A stretch of DNA of 64,000 nt. It comes from Paracoccaceae bacterium (GTDB taxonomy: Bacteria; Pseudomonadota; Alphaproteobacteria; Rhodobacterales; Rhodobacteraceae). Location: the NCBI GenBank assembly GCA_014654775.1, contig JACVZW010000020.1, positions 1 through 64,000 of the forward strand. The letters run 5' to 3'. The translations under genes were made by a program, and so were the position numbers. Below the pieces are notes generated by a model that ran no database searches, was not told the origin of the DNA, and saw only the letters and a program-made list of their open reading frames with translations. Shown piece by piece: positions 35,071 to 45,184 of this stretch (its first letter is position 1; every line of letters begins with the position of its first letter).

Positions 35071-35870
35071 TGGAGACGGCGCGCCGCCTTCCCCGGCTGA
35101 GCTTTGGCTCGCAGGGCATCGAGCAGGGGTCGCGCCCCCTGCCCGAAGAGGTGGCGGTCGCGCTGTCCTTCAACGGGTCGACGCAGGCGGTGATGATGGC
35201 CACCCCCGCCGACCTGACCGATTTCGCCTATGGCTTCGCCCTGACCGAAGGCATCGCGACACCCGACCAGATCGATAGCGTTGATATCGTCTCTGCGGGC
35301 GAGGGTGTCGATGTGCAGGTCTGGCTGGCCGAGGATGCCGAAAAGCGTCTCGCCGCCCGCCGTCGCACGATGGCAGGCCCGGTGGGCTGCGGCCTCTGCG
35401 GGATCGACTCGATTGAACAGGCGATGCGCCCCGTGGCCCAGATCGCACCGTCGCCCCTGCGGATGACGCCCGCGCAGGTGATGCGGGCGGTGGCCTCGCT
35501 CACCGACCGCCAGCCGTTGCACGATTACACCCGCGCCGCCCATTGCGCCGCCTTTTGGACGCCCGACGGGCTGGTCGCAGCGCGCGAGGATGTGGGCCGC
35601 CACAACGCGTTGGACAAACTGGCGGGCCATGTGATCCGCGCGGGCTATGCCGAAGGCGCGGTGGTCCTGACCAGCCGCGTGTCGATCGATATGGTGCAAA
35701 AGGTCTGCGCCCTTGGCGCGCCGATCCTGATCGCCGTATCCGCCCCCACCGCCCATGCCGTGGACCTTGCCGAAGAGGCGGGTCTGACCCTGATCGCCCT
35801 TGCCCGGCCCGACCGGTTCGAGGTCTTCACCCATTCCGACCGACTGACGGAGAGCGCAAATGTCCGCTAA
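35070..35870 (+). CDS. fdhD: Formate dehydrogenase accessory sulfurtransferase (FdhD/FdsC)
   Basis: A 266-residue FdhD-family protein that supplies sulfur to the molybdenum cofactor of formate dehydrogenase and helps insert it. The cysteine loop GCGLCGIDS carries the CxxC pair used for sulfur transfer, and EDVGRHNALDKL is the family signature later in the protein. Called fdsC in Rhodobacter capsulatus. The start at 35070 shares one base with the fdsA stop (TGATG); an open frame from 35010 is inside fdsA. Confidence 0.95.
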   Translation: METARRLPRLSFGSQGIEQGSRPLPEEVAVALSFNGSTQAVMMATPADLTDFAYGFALTEGIATPDQIDSVDIVSAGEGVDVQVWLAEDAEKRLAARRRTMAGPVGCGLCGIDSIEQAMRPVAQIAPSPLRMTPAQVMRAVASLTDRQPLHDYTRAAHCAAFWTPDGLVAAREDVGRHNALDKLAGHVIRAGYAEGAVVLTSRVSIDMVQKVCALGAPILIAVSAPTAHAVDLAEEAGLTLIALARPDRFEVFTHSDRLTESANVR

Positions 35871-36096
35871 CCCGCATGAAAAGCTGATCTACATGGCCAA
35901 TCAGATTTCGAAATTCTTCGAATCAAAGCCCGAGGCCGAGGGCGTGGCCGGCATCGCCGCCCATATCAACGATTTCTGGGAACCCCGGATGCGGCGGCAC
36001 TTCTTCGAAGTGGTCGATGCGGGCGGGGCAGGTCTGCGCCCGCTGGTGCTGACCGCTGCGGCGAAGATCAAGCGTCCCGTCCCCGAAACCGCGTGA
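35860..36096 (+). CDS. fdsD: Formate dehydrogenase delta subunit (FdsD)
   Basis: A 78-residue FdsD protein, required for formation of active formate dehydrogenase and present in some holoenzyme preparations. It contains LIYMANQISKFFES and HINDFWEPRMRRHFFEVVDAGG, the conserved family core. It overlaps the fdhD 3' end by 11 bases. Last gene of the operon; 270 bases of hairpin-rich non-coding DNA follow. Confidence 0.93.
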   Translation: MSANPHEKLIYMANQISKFFESKPEAEGVAGIAAHINDFWEPRMRRHFFEVVDAGGAGLRPLVLTAAAKIKRPVPETA

Positions 36097-36223
36097 AGGT
36101 ATCGGCGCGGCTGCGCCGCACGCCTTTCCTGTCGCCTGCGCGCTGAGGCGCTTCGGCTCCGCGTTCAGGGGACGTTCCGTCCCCTCTGTGCGCGCGGTGC
36201 CCGCGCGCCCATTCACCCCTTGA

Positions 36224-36246
36224 GAGTATTTGCCGCCAAGATGAAG
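36224..36246 (+). repeat. GAGTATTTG...CAAGATGAAG motif, copy 1
   Basis: GAGTATTTGCCGCCAAGATG followed by AAG, located after the fdsD operon. A nearly identical motif, one base shorter, lies at 62118-62139. Both are intergenic and in the same orientation relative to the sequence given. Function unknown. Confidence 0.6.
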
Positions 36247-36274
36247 GGGGCGTTAAGGTTAATGCGTTCCGACC

Positions 36275-36342
36275 GTGCGCTGCGTGCCCACAGAATGCTG
36301 CACAAAAAGCGGCACAAAACAGGGCACAGCCGTTTCTGCCGG
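36275..36342 (-). repeat. Dispersed repeat with phased TTGTGC motifs, copy 1
   Basis: Read on the minus strand this matches 50711-50780 over about 68 bases with only a few mismatches and one gap. The core contains TGTGCC, TGTGCC and TGTGCA about 12 bases apart, then CTGTGGGCACGCAGCGCACG. It lies between the fds operon and a small membrane-protein gene. Could be a regulatory module, a repeat family member or the trace of recombination. Confidence 0.8.
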
Positions 36343-36365
36343 ATGGACCGGATTAACGCGTGATT

Positions 36366-36557
36366 TCAGCCGTTTGACGGAATGTCCCGCGACAGACGCA
36401 TATAGGTGAACATCCCCGTCAGGAACCCGGCAAAAGCCAGGAAACCGGCGGTGACCATCTGGGTCTGGTCCTGAATATCGGCCGAAAGCGCCAGATATCC
36501 GAAGGCCCAGAAACCCGACCAAGAAATCACGCAAATCAAGGCGATAAGCTTGTTCAT
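36366..36557 (-). CDS. Small membrane protein, unknown
   Basis: A 63-residue protein with two predicted membrane helices (LIALICVISWSGFWAFGYLA and VTAGFLAFAGFLTGMFTY) and a short polar loop (DIQDQTQ). No recognised family. The ATG at 36557 is chosen because GGAGGAGGG lies about ten bases upstream; ATG 36566 is too close to it. Stands alone on the minus strand between the fds operon and the rfb cluster. Probably real given the good ribosome site, but function unknown. Confidence 0.65.
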   Translation of the reverse strand: MNKLIALICVISWSGFWAFGYLALSADIQDQTQMVTAGFLAFAGFLTGMFTYMRLSRDIPSNG

Positions 36558-36582
36558 CCCTGTCATCCCTCCTCCCAAAGGG

Positions 36583-36611
36583 CGGGCCGAAAGGGGTGAG
36601 TCATCGGCCCG
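36583..36611 (-). terminator. Candidate terminator of the rfb operon
   Basis: On the minus strand CGGGCCGA, a 13-base loop, TCGGCCCG, then CCCTTT. An 8-bp stem 54 bases after the rfbA stop. The T-rich tail is weak. Confidence 0.5.
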
Positions 36612-36664
36612 TCTGCGACAGGGTAACGCAGGTCAGGCGAAATTCATCATGTATTTTGCATGTA

Positions 36665-37540
36665 TCATTCCGAAGCGATTGCAAGCAGATAGCGCCCGTA
36701 ATCGTTCTTGCGGAAGGTCTCGGCCCGTTTGAGCAGGGCGTCGCGGGTGATGAAGCCGGACCGCCACGCGATCTCATCCGGGCTGCCCACCTGCAGCCCT
36801 TGCCTGTCGGTCAGGGTGCGGACGAAATTCCCCGCATCAAGCAGCGAGCCATGGGTGCCGGTGTCCAGCCACGCATAGCCGCGCCCCATCCGCTCTACTT
36901 TCAAGCTACCCTCTGCGCGATATTTCTCAAGCAGATCAACGATTTCCAGCTCGCCCCGCGCGGAAGGGCGGATCGTTTCGGCAAGCTCGGGCGCGCGGCC
37001 GTCAAGGTAGTAGAGACCCGTCACGGCATAGTTGGACGGGGGCTTCTCAGGCTTTTCCTGAATGCTGCGCACCGTCCCGTCGGGCGCGAAATCCACCACA
37101 CCATAGCGTTCGGGATCGACGACACGATAGCCGAAGACCGTGCCGCCCGTGCCCTGCGCATCGGCGGCGGCAAGGGTTTCGGGCAGGCCGTGGCCGAAGA
37201 AGATGTTGTCGCCCAGAACCATGGCCGAAGGCGCGCCGTTCAGGAAATCGCGCGCCAGAAGATAGGCCTGCGCCAGCCCGTCAGGCGAGGGTTGCACGAT
37301 CCATGTGAAGGACAACCCCCATTGGCTTCCATCACCCATAAGGCGTTGGAATTGCGACTGATCTTCTGGAGTGGTGATAATCGCAATCTCACGTATCCCG
37401 CCCAGCATCAGGACCGAAAGCGGGTAGTAGATCATGGGTTTGTCATAGAGAGGGAGGAGCTGTTTCGACACGCCCATGGTGATGGGCCAAAGACGGGTGC
37501 CCGACCCGCCGGCGAGGATGATGCCCTTGCGTGTGGTCAT
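36665..37540 (-). CDS. rfbA: Glucose-1-phosphate thymidylyltransferase (RmlA)
   Basis: Makes dTDP-glucose from glucose 1-phosphate and dTTP, the first step of dTDP-L-rhamnose synthesis. 291 residues. The nucleotide-binding loop GIILAGGSGTRLWPIT and the KQLLPLYDKPMIYYPL block are characteristic, as are GDNIFFGHGL and EKPEKPPSNYAVTGLY. The ATG at 37540 overlaps the rfbD stop by four bases. Last gene of rfbCBDA. Confidence 0.97.
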   Translation of the reverse strand: MTTRKGIILAGGSGTRLWPITMGVSKQLLPLYDKPMIYYPLSVLMLGGIREIAIITTPEDQSQFQRLMGDGSQWGLSFTWIVQPSPDGLAQAYLLARDFLNGAPSAMVLGDNIFFGHGLPETLAAADAQGTGGTVFGYRVVDPERYGVVDFAPDGTVRSIQEKPEKPPSNYAVTGLYYLDGRAPELAETIRPSARGELEIVDLLEKYRAEGSLKVERMGRGYAWLDTGTHGSLLDAGNFVRTLTDRQGLQVGSPDEIAWRSGFITRDALLKRAETFRKNDYGRYLLAIASE

Positions 37541-38391
37541 GTGCGCAGCTCCTTCAGGATATCGGCAAGACCCGCGCGCCAGTCGGGACGCGGGATGCCG
37601 AAGTCACGGGTCAAGGTGGAACAGTCCAGCCGCGAATTCATAGGCCGCGCGGCAGGGGTGGGATAGGCCGAGGACGGGATGTCCGTGATCCTGCAGGGCA
37701 AACCGGCCCCGGCCATGATGGCGCGGGCGAAATCAGCCCAGCTTGTGTCGGGTGTTCCAGCGAAGTGATAGGTCCCGCCTGCAGCACCCTTGCTAAGGGC
37801 TTCCGCCATAACGAAAAGCGCATCGGCGATGGCGGCTGCGGGGGTGGGGCCACCGATCTGGTCCGCCACCACGTTCAGGCCCGCGCGTTCGGCCCCAAGC
37901 CGCAGCATCGTCTTGACGAAGTTCTGCCCATGGGCCGAGACGACCCAGCTTGTCCTCAGGATCACATGCTGCGCGGCGCTGGCCCGGATCGCCTCTTCGC
38001 CTGCCAGTTTGGACCGGCCATAGGCGTTGAGCGGCGCCGTCGGATGGTCCGTGGAAAAAGGAAACTCTCCAAGCCCGTCAAAGACATAATCAGTCGAGAC
38101 GTGCAGGAGCGGGATGCCCTTTGCGGCGCAGGCCCGCGCCATGGCACCCGGGCTATCCCCGTTGACGACGGTCGCGGCGGCCTCTTCGCCTTCGGCCCGA
38201 TCCACAGCCGTCCAAGCGGCGGCGTTGACCACAGCGTCGCAGTCATGGTGCGCGATAGCATCCGCGCAGCTGGCCGGATCGGCCAGATCGGCCTGATCGC
38301 GGCCTAGGAATACAGATGAAACGCCACTTGGGCAGCGGCGGGCCAGTTCGCGCGCGACCTGCCCTGTCTGGCCGAAGACCAGCAGCCTCAC
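37537..38391 (-). CDS. rfbD: dTDP-4-dehydrorhamnose reductase (RmlD)
   Basis: NAD(P)H-dependent reductase that forms dTDP-L-rhamnose. 284 residues starting with GTG at 38391, which overlaps the rfbB stop (GTGA). [15 protein letters not shown] is the nucleotide-binding motif and YGRSKLAGE the YxxxK catalytic site; STDYVFDG is typical. The longer frame to 38448 lies inside rfbB. It works with the other three rfb gene products. Confidence 0.95.
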   Translation of the reverse strand: MRLLVFGQTGQVARELARRCPSGVSSVFLGRDQADLADPASCADAIAHHDCDAVVNAAAWTAVDRAEGEEAAATVVNGDSPGAMARACAAKGIPLLHVSTDYVFDGLGEFPFSTDHPTAPLNAYGRSKLAGEEAIRASAAQHVILRTSWVVSAHGQNFVKTMLRLGAERAGLNVVADQIGGPTPAAAIADALFVMAEALSKGAAGGTYHFAGTPDTSWADFARAIMAGAGLPCRITDIPSSAYPTPAARPMNSRLDCSTLTRDFGIPRPDWRAGLADILKELRT

Positions 38392-39428
38392 GCCTTGACC
38401 CCCAGCCGTTCGCCTACACCCTGACGGGCGAGCAGCGGGCGCCACCAAGCTTCGTTCTCCAGATACCAGCGGACGGTGCGGCGCAGCCCTTCCTCCAACG
38501 TGACGGAGGGGCGCCAGCCCAGTTCCTGACGCATCCGGGTGGGATCGATGGCATAGCGCAGGTCATGGCCGGGGCGGTCGGTGACGAAGGTGATCAACCG
38601 CTCATGCGGGGCGCCTTGCGGATGCATCTCATCCATCAGGCGGCAGATGGTGCGGACGAGGTCGATGTTCCTGGCCTCGTTCTCGCCGCCGATATTGTAG
38701 CTGCGCCCCAACTGCCCTTTCTGAAGGACAGTCAGCAAGGCATCGGCGTGATCTTCCACGAACAGCCAGTCACGCACGTTCTCGCCTTTGCCATAGACGG
38801 GGATCGCCTTGCCCGACAGGGCGTTCAGGATCACGACGGGGATCAGCTTCTCGGGGAAGTGGAAAGGGCCATAATTGTTGGAGCAGTTCGTCAGCACGAC
38901 CGGCATGCCGTAGGTTTCATGCCAAGCGCGAACCAGATGGTCGGACGCCGCCTTGGATGCTGAATAGGGGCTGCGCGGGTCGTAGGGCGTGTCTTCTGTG
39001 AACTTGCCCGTCGGACCAAGGGACCCGAACACCTCATCCGTCGAGATGTGGTGAAAGCGGAAGGAGTCCGGCTTGCCCTTGCGCGTCCAGAAGGCGCGCG
39101 CGGCCTCCAGCAGGGTGAAGGTGCCGTTGATGTTCGTCTCGATAAAGGTGCCGGGGCCGTCGATCGACCTGTCGACATGGCTTTCGGCGGCCAGATGCAT
39201 CACGGCATCAGGTTCATGCCGGGCGAAAATGCCGTCCATTGCCGCGCGGTCGCGGATATCGGCCTGTTCAAAGACATAGCGCGGCGAGTTCCCGACCGAG
39301 GCCACGTTTTCAAGGCAGGCGGCATAGGTCAGCGCATCGACATTCACAACGGAATGGCCTTGTGCCACAGCCAGCCGCACAACGGCCGAGCCGATGAAGC
39401 CCGCGCCCCCGGTGATCATGATCTTCAT
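38388..39428 (-). CDS. rfbB: dTDP-glucose 4,6-dehydratase (RmlB)
   Basis: Converts dTDP-glucose to dTDP-4-keto-6-deoxyglucose. 346 residues. [16 protein letters not shown] is the NAD site, HISTDEVFG contains the catalytic Thr-Asp-Glu, and [15 protein letters not shown] the Tyr/Lys pair. The start is ATG 39428 (overlapping the rfbC stop by four bases); upstream residues in the frame are inside rfbC. Typical length. Confidence 0.97.
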   Translation of the reverse strand: MKIMITGGAGFIGSAVVRLAVAQGHSVVNVDALTYAACLENVASVGNSPRYVFEQADIRDRAAMDGIFARHEPDAVMHLAAESHVDRSIDGPGTFIETNINGTFTLLEAARAFWTRKGKPDSFRFHHISTDEVFGSLGPTGKFTEDTPYDPRSPYSASKAASDHLVRAWHETYGMPVVLTNCSNNYGPFHFPEKLIPVVILNALSGKAIPVYGKGENVRDWLFVEDHADALLTVLQKGQLGRSYNIGGENEARNIDLVRTICRLMDEMHPQGAPHERLITFVTDRPGHDLRYAIDPTRMRQELGWRPSVTLEEGLRRTVRWYLENEAWWRPLLARQGVGERLGVKA

Positions 39429-39985
39429 GCCGTCTCTCCGTAGATGAAGGGGCTTTGCCAATCGGCAAAGGCGGGGGCGGCCATATCCTTGTCCGACAGG
39501 ACAGGCGCGTCTTCAGTTCCCCAATCGATCCCAACGGAATCCCACCGCACCGCGCCGTCATGCTGGGGCGCATAGACGTCGGTGCACTTGTATTGCACCT
39601 CGCAATCGTCCGTCAGGGTGATGAAGCCGTGCAGGAACCCTTTAGGCACAAGAAGTTGACGGCCGTTCTCGGCGCTGAGTTCAACCGCAACCCAGTTCCC
39701 ATAGGCGGGAGAGCCGCGCCGCCCGTCCACCGCCACATCAAGGATCGCGCCGCGCGAACAGCGTACCAGTTTATCCTGCGCGCGGGGTGGCGATTGGTAA
39801 TGAAGGCCGCGCAACGTGCCCTTGCGCGCCGAAAAGGAATGATTGTCCTGCACGAAGGCCAGATCTATGCCCGCCTCCCGCAGCCGTTCGGCATTCCATG
39901 TTTCGCTGAACCAGCCGCGCGTATCGCCAAAGCGGTGCGGCGTCAGGATCATCACATCGGGAAGGTCAGTCTTTTCGATCTGCAT
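39425..39985 (-). CDS. rfbC: dTDP-4-dehydrorhamnose 3,5-epimerase (RmlC)
   Basis: Cupin-fold epimerase of 186 residues that inverts C3 and C5 of the 4-keto-6-deoxy sugar. [20 protein letters not shown] and [18 protein letters not shown] are the conserved substrate-binding blocks including the catalytic His. First gene of the tightly overlapped rfbCBDA operon; the SGNH-hydrolase gene ends 39 bases upstream on the same strand and may be co-transcribed. Rhamnose probably goes into surface polysaccharide; no glycosyltransferase is in this window. Confidence 0.96.
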   Translation of the reverse strand: MQIEKTDLPDVMILTPHRFGDTRGWFSETWNAERLREAGIDLAFVQDNHSFSARKGTLRGLHYQSPPRAQDKLVRCSRGAILDVAVDGRRGSPAYGNWVAVELSAENGRQLLVPKGFLHGFITLTDDCEVQYKCTDVYAPQHDGAVRWDSVGIDWGTEDAPVLSDKDMAAPAFADWQSPFIYGETA

Positions 39986-40024
39986 GAAGAACTCGTGTCA
40001 CAGCCAAACCACAGGGTAAAGTCG

Positions 40025-40663
40025 TCAGATCAGATGCGCCACCGCCCCTGCCACAGCCTTCCCTAGGCTTGCATGGGCGGCCTCATCAAAATGGACACCA
40101 TCGATTGGGCTGACGGAAATCACCTGCCCTGCGTCCAGAAAGCCGATGCCGCGCGAGGCGGCAAGGTCGCGGTACAGTGGGGCGAGCGCCTGTGACCGGG
40201 CTGCACCACCCCAGAACTCGGTCCGGATCGGTCCGGTTTCCACCACCGGGGGCGGGCAGATCAGAAGGATGCGGAACCCGCCATGGCGCGCCTGATAGTC
40301 CATCGACATCGCCACGTCGAGAAGCCCTGCGACACCCGCCGTCACCTGTTCGGGCGTGGTCGCGAAGCGGGTCTTCACGTCATTCGTGCCCAGCATCAGG
40401 GTCATCACGTCGATGGGGCCATGCGATTGCAGCGCCATGCGCAAGGCGGGGCGGGCGTTCATGTAATCGCCCATCACCGGATCGTCGAATTGTGCTGTCC
40501 GGCCGGGCAGGCCTTCTTCCACCAGTTCCCAATCGGCGCCAAGCACCGCATGGGTGACGGTGGGCCAACGCACGCCCTTGGGAAAGCGGCGATACTCGGC
40601 GCGGTCGATGATCGGGGGCGTGCCATGGGTGTTGCTGTCGCCGAAGGTCAGAAGAACGGGCAT
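40025..40663 (-). CDS. SGNH/GDSL-type esterase
   Basis: A 212-residue SGNH hydrolase. Block I FGDSNTHG holds the nucleophile Ser, LMLGTNDVK block III, and DGVHFDEAAHASLG the Asp-His pair near the C-terminus. It resembles arylesterases/carbohydrate esterases with SNT in place of SLT. No signal peptide, so cytoplasmic. The ATG at 40663 follows GGAGGCGCA. Located upstream of rfbC on the same strand; divergent from the thioredoxin gene. Confidence 0.88.
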   Translation of the reverse strand: MPVLLTFGDSNTHGTPPIIDRAEYRRFPKGVRWPTVTHAVLGADWELVEEGLPGRTAQFDDPVMGDYMNARPALRMALQSHGPIDVMTLMLGTNDVKTRFATTPEQVTAGVAGLLDVAMSMDYQARHGGFRILLICPPPVVETGPIRTEFWGGAARSQALAPLYRDLAASRGIGFLDAGQVISVSPIDGVHFDEAAHASLGKAVAGAVAHLI

Positions 40664-40794
40664 TGCGCCTCCGATGGCCGTTTCGGGCACAGGCTACGGG
40701 CTTGGCCGGGGCAGGTAAAGCCGCTTTGCCCCCTTGGCCTTTGCTGCCCCCGCGCGCATATAGGGGCGCAAAGACATGCGTGATGAGGAATGCC

Positions 40795-41697
40795 ATGTTC
40801 GGGATCGACGACAAGACAGCCCCTCAGGGTGACCTGATCAAGGAAGGCACCGAGGCCACGTTCATGAAGGACGTGATCGAAGCCAGCCGCGAGGTGCCGG
40901 TGATCGTGGACTTCTGGGCCACTTGGTGTGGCCCATGCCGGACGCTGGGCCCCGCTCTGGAGGCGGCGGTTCTGGCTGCCAAAGGCAAGGTCAAGATGGT
41001 GAAGGTCGATGTCGACAAGAACCAGATGATTGCCGGTCAGTTGCGCATCCAGTCCATCCCGACCGTCTATGCCTTCTGGCAGGGCCAGCCGGTGGATGGC
41101 TTTCAGGGTGCGATTCCTGCTTCTGAGATCAAGAAATTCATCGATAAGCTGACCGCGCTGGTCGGGGATGGCGGTCTGGAAGAGGCGCTGGAAGCGGCTG
41201 AACAGATGTTGGCTGCGGGCGAGGTAACGGATGCGGCAGAGACCTTCGCTGCCATTCTGGGAGAAGAGCCCGAGAATGCAGTTGCCTTCGCGGGCCTCGT
41301 GCGCTGCCATCTGGCGCTGGGGCAACTCGATCAGGCCGAGGCGATGCTGAACGCCACCCCTGCCGCCATGGCGAAGGCAAAAGAGATCGAGGCCGCCCGG
41401 GCCCAGCTGGACCTTGCCAAACAGGCCGCGAACGCCGGGCCCGAGCAAGAGTTGCGCGCGGCGGTGGAGGCCGATCCGACCGACCGTCAGGCGCGCTTTG
41501 ATCTGGCCACGGCGCTGCATGCGGCAGGCAAGGTGGAGGAGGCGGTCGATGTGCTTCTTGATCTTTTCCGGCTGGATCGCGAGTGGAATGAGGGGGCGGC
41601 GAAGACGCAGTTGCTGACGATCTTCGACGCGTTGAAGCCTACCGATCCTATCGTTTTGAAAGGACGCCGTCGGCTTTCGTCGATGATATTTGCCTGA
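40795..41697 (+). CDS. Thioredoxin-TPR protein (CnoX/YbbN-like)
   Basis: A 300-residue protein with an N-terminal thioredoxin domain whose active site is WATWCGPCR (CxxC with GP) and a C-terminal TPR-like region of about 170 residues ([18 protein letters not shown] to the end). E. coli CnoX (YbbN) has the same layout and protects proteins from oxidation and aids GroEL. The CGPC motif here is the full reducing type, so it may be redox active. Start at 40795 chosen for GAGGAATGCC; an in-frame ATG at 40783 is the alternative. Divergent promoter region shared with the SGNH gene. Confidence 0.9.
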   Translation: MFGIDDKTAPQGDLIKEGTEATFMKDVIEASREVPVIVDFWATWCGPCRTLGPALEAAVLAAKGKVKMVKVDVDKNQMIAGQLRIQSIPTVYAFWQGQPVDGFQGAIPASEIKKFIDKLTALVGDGGLEEALEAAEQMLAAGEVTDAAETFAAILGEEPENAVAFAGLVRCHLALGQLDQAEAMLNATPAAMAKAKEIEAARAQLDLAKQAANAGPEQELRAAVEADPTDRQARFDLATALHAAGKVEEAVDVLLDLFRLDREWNEGAAKTQLLTIFDALKPTDPIVLKGRRRLSSMIFA

Positions 41698-41723
41698 TGG
41701 CCTGACTGGGCTACCTGAGGCAC

Positions 41724-42368
41724 ATGATGAACGCCGCCGACCTGCCCGAAACCATTCCCGTATTTCCCTTGCCCGGTGCCCTGCTCTTGCCGCGCGGGCG
41801 GCTGCCTCTGCATATCTTCGAACCCCGCTATCTGGCGATGATCGAGGATTGCCTGAAGACAAAGCATCGCCTGATCGGCATGATCCAGCCGCGCGAGGTG
41901 CCCGGAACGGGCGAAAAGCGGCTGAATGCCATCGGTTGCGCTGGGCGGCTGACCGGTTTCTCAGAGACCGAGGATGGCCGCTACATGATCACTTTGGCCG
42001 GCATGTCGCGCTTTCGCGTGAAGGAAGAGGTGACGGGCTTCACCCCCTATCGCCGCTGTTCGGTGGATTGGGGCGGGTTCCAACGCGATCTCGGCCCGAC
42101 GGAAGAGGATGCAGGTTTCCGGCGCGAAGAGTTCATGGCGCTGCTTGGCCGCTACTTCTCGGCCATGAACCTGTCGACCGACTGGTCCAGCATGAAGGAA
42201 GCCGAGACGGAACTGCTGATCAATTCGCTGTCCATGCTCTGCCCCTTCAGCCCCGAGGACAAGCAGGCGCTTCTGGAGGCGCCGTCGCTGACGACGCGGC
42301 GGGAAACGCTGGTCACGCTGATCGAATTCGCCCTGCGGGGCGGGTCATCGGACGAGGTGATGCAATGA
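41724..42368 (+). CDS. LON substrate-binding-domain protein
   Basis: A 214-residue protein made only of the N-terminal LON (PUA-like) domain: [34 protein letters not shown] at the start, [23 protein letters not shown] in the middle. It lacks the ATPase and protease domains of Lon. Role unknown; it may recognise or present proteins. Overlaps the Trm112-like gene by four bases and follows the thioredoxin-TPR gene by 26, suggesting a shared transcript with a protein-quality theme. Confidence 0.9.
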   Translation: MMNAADLPETIPVFPLPGALLLPRGRLPLHIFEPRYLAMIEDCLKTKHRLIGMIQPREVPGTGEKRLNAIGCAGRLTGFSETEDGRYMITLAGMSRFRVKEEVTGFTPYRRCSVDWGGFQRDLGPTEEDAGFRREEFMALLGRYFSAMNLSTDWSSMKEAETELLINSLSMLCPFSPEDKQALLEAPSLTTRRETLVTLIEFALRGGSSDEVMQ

Positions 42369-42547
42369 CAGAGGCGACGGTGTTCGACCGCCGGATGCTG
42401 GATGCGTTGGTCTGCCCCGTGACGCAGGCCGTGCTGACCTATGATGCCGAACGGCAGGAACTGGTGTCGCGGGCGGCGCATCTGGCCTTTCCGATCCGCG
42501 ACGGCATCCCAATCATGCTGATCAGCGAAGCGCGCGCGCTGGACTAG
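42365..42547 (+). CDS. Trm112/YcaR-family small protein
   Basis: A 60-residue Trm112-like protein: [19 protein letters not shown] then [20 protein letters not shown], the standard short bacterial form. Only one cysteine remains, so it does not bind zinc like eukaryotic Trm112. It may serve as a partner of a methyltransferase or in envelope synthesis; unproven. The ATG overlaps the LON-domain gene. Its TAG stop shares bases with the stop of the convergent ubiH (CTAG). Confidence 0.88.
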   Translation: MTEATVFDRRMLDALVCPVTQAVLTYDAERQELVSRAAHLAFPIRDGIPIMLISEARALD

Positions 42548-43773
42548 ATCGGTTTGCCTGCCAGCAGGCGGGGCAGATCACCTTGCAACCCCGCCGCCTG
42601 ACGGATGAAGCGGCGGCGCAGGCCGGGCAGGGCGTTCACGATCCCAAGGCCAAGGTCACGCCCCGCGCGCAGGATCGGGTTGTCGTTCGAGAACAGCCGA
42701 TTGACCGTGTCCATCCCCAGCGCGAGTGTCGTGGAATCGAAGCGCCGCCAGCGTTGATAGGCCTCTAGCGTGGTCTGGCTGCCGATATCTTCGCCCCGGC
42801 GATGGGCTTCGATCACGGTCTGGGCCAATGCCGCCACGTCGCGCAGGCCGAGGTTCAGCCCCTGTCCGGCAATGGGATGCACGCCATGGGCCGCGTCGCC
42901 CACCAGTGCCACTCGCGGCGCGATGAAGCGTTCTGCCAGCGACAGGGACAGCGGATAGGTGAAACGGTCGCCTGCCAAGGCGATCTCGCCCAGAAAATCG
43001 CCGAAACGGGGGCGCAGTGCCTGTAGATACTGGTCGTCCGGCAGGGCCTGTATGCGGGCGGCGTTTTCGTCCGTCTCACTCCAGACGATACTGGAATGAT
43101 GGCCGCCCTTCAGAGGCAGGATGGCCAACGGGCCCTCGGGCATGAAGAACTGATGCGCGGTGCCGCCGTGATCCTTTTCGTGCCGGATCGCTGTGACAAG
43201 CGCGGTCTGGCCATAGCCCCAGCCGACGCGGCGGACACCTGCCCGCGTCGCCGTGCCGCTGCCGCGCCCGTCGCAGCCCACCAGAAGGCGGGCGGACAGG
43301 CTGCGCCCGCTGGCGAGCGTCACGCTGACGCCGTTTGCGGCCACGTCCTGATCGGTGACGGTTTCGCCCGAGAGCAGCGTCACATTCGGATGATCCGTCA
43401 TCGCCGCAAGGAAGGCCGCGTAGAGATGGCGGTCTTCCAGCAGGAAACCCATCGGACCTTCTTCGATCTCGGCGGCATCGAAGGTCAGGAAGAAGGGCGC
43501 GGGACCTTGGCCTGCCAGACCATCGCTCGCCTTGATCCGGTGGATCGGCTGCGCCAGATCACCGATCTTTTGCCAGATGCCGATCATGGTCAGCAGGCGG
43601 CGCGAGGCGATGGCCAGCGCATAGGCCCGTCCGTCGAAGCCGGCTTCGGCGCGGGCCGGGGCGGGGCGGGCGTCGATCACCGTCACGCGCAAGCCCCCTT
43701 GCGCCAGGGCAAGGGCCAGCGCTGGGCCGTTCAGGCCGCCGCCTGCGATCAGGATGTCGGTATCGAACTTCAT
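42544..43773 (-). CDS. UbiH/UbiF/COQ6-type FAD monooxygenase
   Basis: A 409-residue flavoprotein hydroxylase of ubiquinone synthesis. [18 protein letters not shown] is the FAD-binding motif, [13 protein letters not shown] the GD motif, and [26 protein letters not shown] the second FAD block diagnostic for this family. Which ring position it hydroxylates cannot be told from sequence. The start is the ATG at 43773; the extension to 43920 overlaps the divergent amidase gene. Convergent with the Trm112 gene with overlapping stops. Confidence 0.92.
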   Translation of the reverse strand: MKFDTDILIAGGGLNGPALALALAQGGLRVTVIDARPAPARAEAGFDGRAYALAIASRRLLTMIGIWQKIGDLAQPIHRIKASDGLAGQGPAPFFLTFDAAEIEEGPMGFLLEDRHLYAAFLAAMTDHPNVTLLSGETVTDQDVAANGVSVTLASGRSLSARLLVGCDGRGSGTATRAGVRRVGWGYGQTALVTAIRHEKDHGGTAHQFFMPEGPLAILPLKGGHHSSIVWSETDENAARIQALPDDQYLQALRPRFGDFLGEIALAGDRFTYPLSLSLAERFIAPRVALVGDAAHGVHPIAGQGLNLGLRDVAALAQTVIEAHRRGEDIGSQTTLEAYQRWRRFDSTTLALGMDTVNRLFSNDNPILRAGRDLGLGIVNALPGLRRRFIRQAAGLQGDLPRLLAGKPI

Positions 43774-43852
43774 GATGGGCAATATGATCGTGGCATCAGG
43801 ATTGTCCATGCGCCGCTCTGCCGCTACCGTCCCTGCCGTTAGGGAGGCGCGC

Positions 43853-45184
43853 ATGGGCAAGAATTGGCAAAACCTCACGGCGGCAGAACTGGGGCGCGAG
43901 ATCGGGGCAGGGCGGATCAACCCGGTCGATCTGGCGGAACAGCATCTGGAGGCGATCGGAAAGCATCCCTTGGCCGAGCGGATCTATGCCCGTCTGACGC
44001 CTGCGCGCGCGCGGGCCGAGGCGATGGCGGCCCATGGTCGGGCACGCAAGGGGTTTCGCCGTGGCTTGCTTGATGGCGTGCCGATCAGTTGGAAGGACCT
44101 GTTCGATACGGCCGGAGTGGCGACGGAGTCCGGGTCGGCCCTCTTGAAGGGCCGGGTGCCGGAGCGGGATGCCGAAGTCTTGGAAGTGGCGACGCAAGGC
44201 GGTCTCGTCTGTCTGGGCAAGACGCATATGTCGGAACTGGCCTTTTCCGGGCTGGGCCTGAACCCGATCACGGCCACGCCCCCTTGCATCAATGACGAAG
44301 GCGCGGTTCCGGGCGGGTCGTCTTCGGGTGCGGCGGCGTCGGTTGCCTATGGGCTGGCCCCGGCGGCGATCGGGTCGGATACCGGTGGGTCGGTGCGGAT
44401 TCCGGCGGCGTGGAATGATCTGGTCGGGTTGAAGACGACGGCGGGGCGCATCCCGCTGGGTGGCACAGTGCCGCTGTGCGAAAAGTTCGACACGATTGGC
44501 CCGATAGCCCGCACGGTGGAGGATTGCGCGCTGCTGCTGGCAGCGATGGAGGGGGGACGGCCTACCGATCTGGGTGGGGCGAGCCTGTCGGGTATGCGCT
44601 TTCTGGTGCTGGAGACGGTCGCGCTGGACGACCTGCGCGAGAGGCCCGCGCAGGGGTTCGAGGATGCGGTGGCGCGGCTTGGCGCGGGCGGCGCGCAGAT
44701 CGTCCATGGTAAGGTGCCAGAGGTGGCCGAGGCGATGGGTCTGGCTGCGTTGATCTTCACCGCCGAGGCCTATGGCATCTGGCGCGACCGGATCGAGGCC
44801 GCGCCGCAGAAGATGTTCCCGCGCATTCTGGAACGATTCCGGTCGGGCGCGTCGTTCAGCGCATCTGATTACGTGGCGGGCTGGCGGCGGCTGGAGGTGC
44901 TGCGCAAGGCTTGGTTGGAAAGGACCGCAGGCTTTGATGCAGTGATCCTGCCAACCTCGCCCATTCTGCCGCCACAGGCCGATCGGTTGATGACGGATGA
45001 CGCCTATTACGTCACGGAAAACCTGCTCGCGTTGCGCAATACCCGCATCGGCAACCTGATGGGGCTGTGCGGCCTTACCTTGCCCACGATGCAGCCGTCC
45101 TGCGGGATCAGCTTTCTTGGCGCGCCGCATCAGGAAGAGCGTCTGCTGCGGGTGGGGGCGGCGGCGGCAAAGGCACTGCGCTAG
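43853..45184 (+). CDS. Amidase family enzyme
   Basis: A 443-residue amidase-signature protein. The Lys of the Ser-cisSer-Lys triad is in GVPISWKDLFDT, the cis-Ser in GAVPGGSSSGAAASVAYG, and the nucleophile Ser in IGSDTGGSVRIPA. GatA has the same motifs but gatBC are absent here and the protein lacks GatA-specific C-terminal sequence that I can recognise, so a free amidase is more likely. Start at 43853 chosen for AGGGAGG. Substrate unknown. Confidence 0.9.
   Translation: MGKNWQNLTAAELGREIGAGRINPVDLAEQHLEAIGKHPLAERIYARLTPARARAEAMAAHGRARKGFRRGLLDGVPISWKDLFDTAGVATESGSALLKGRVPERDAEVLEVATQGGLVCLGKTHMSELAFSGLGLNPITATPPCINDEGAVPGGSSSGAAASVAYGLAPAAIGSDTGGSVRIPAAWNDLVGLKTTAGRIPLGGTVPLCEKFDTIGPIARTVEDCALLLAAMEGGRPTDLGGASLSGMRFLVLETVALDDLRERPAQGFEDAVARLGAGGAQIVHGKVPEVAEAMGLAALIFTAEAYGIWRDRIEAAPQKMFPRILERFRSGASFSASDYVAGWRRLEVLRKAWLERTAGFDAVILPTSPILPPQADRLMTDDAYYVTENLLALRNTRIGNLMGLCGLTLPTMQPSCGISFLGAPHQEERLLRVGAAAAKALR

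Noticed and set aside
35900-35930. TTCGAA-like dyad inside fdsD
   Set aside because: Imperfect, in coding sequence for a conserved protein segment, and not doubled like the intergenic elements.
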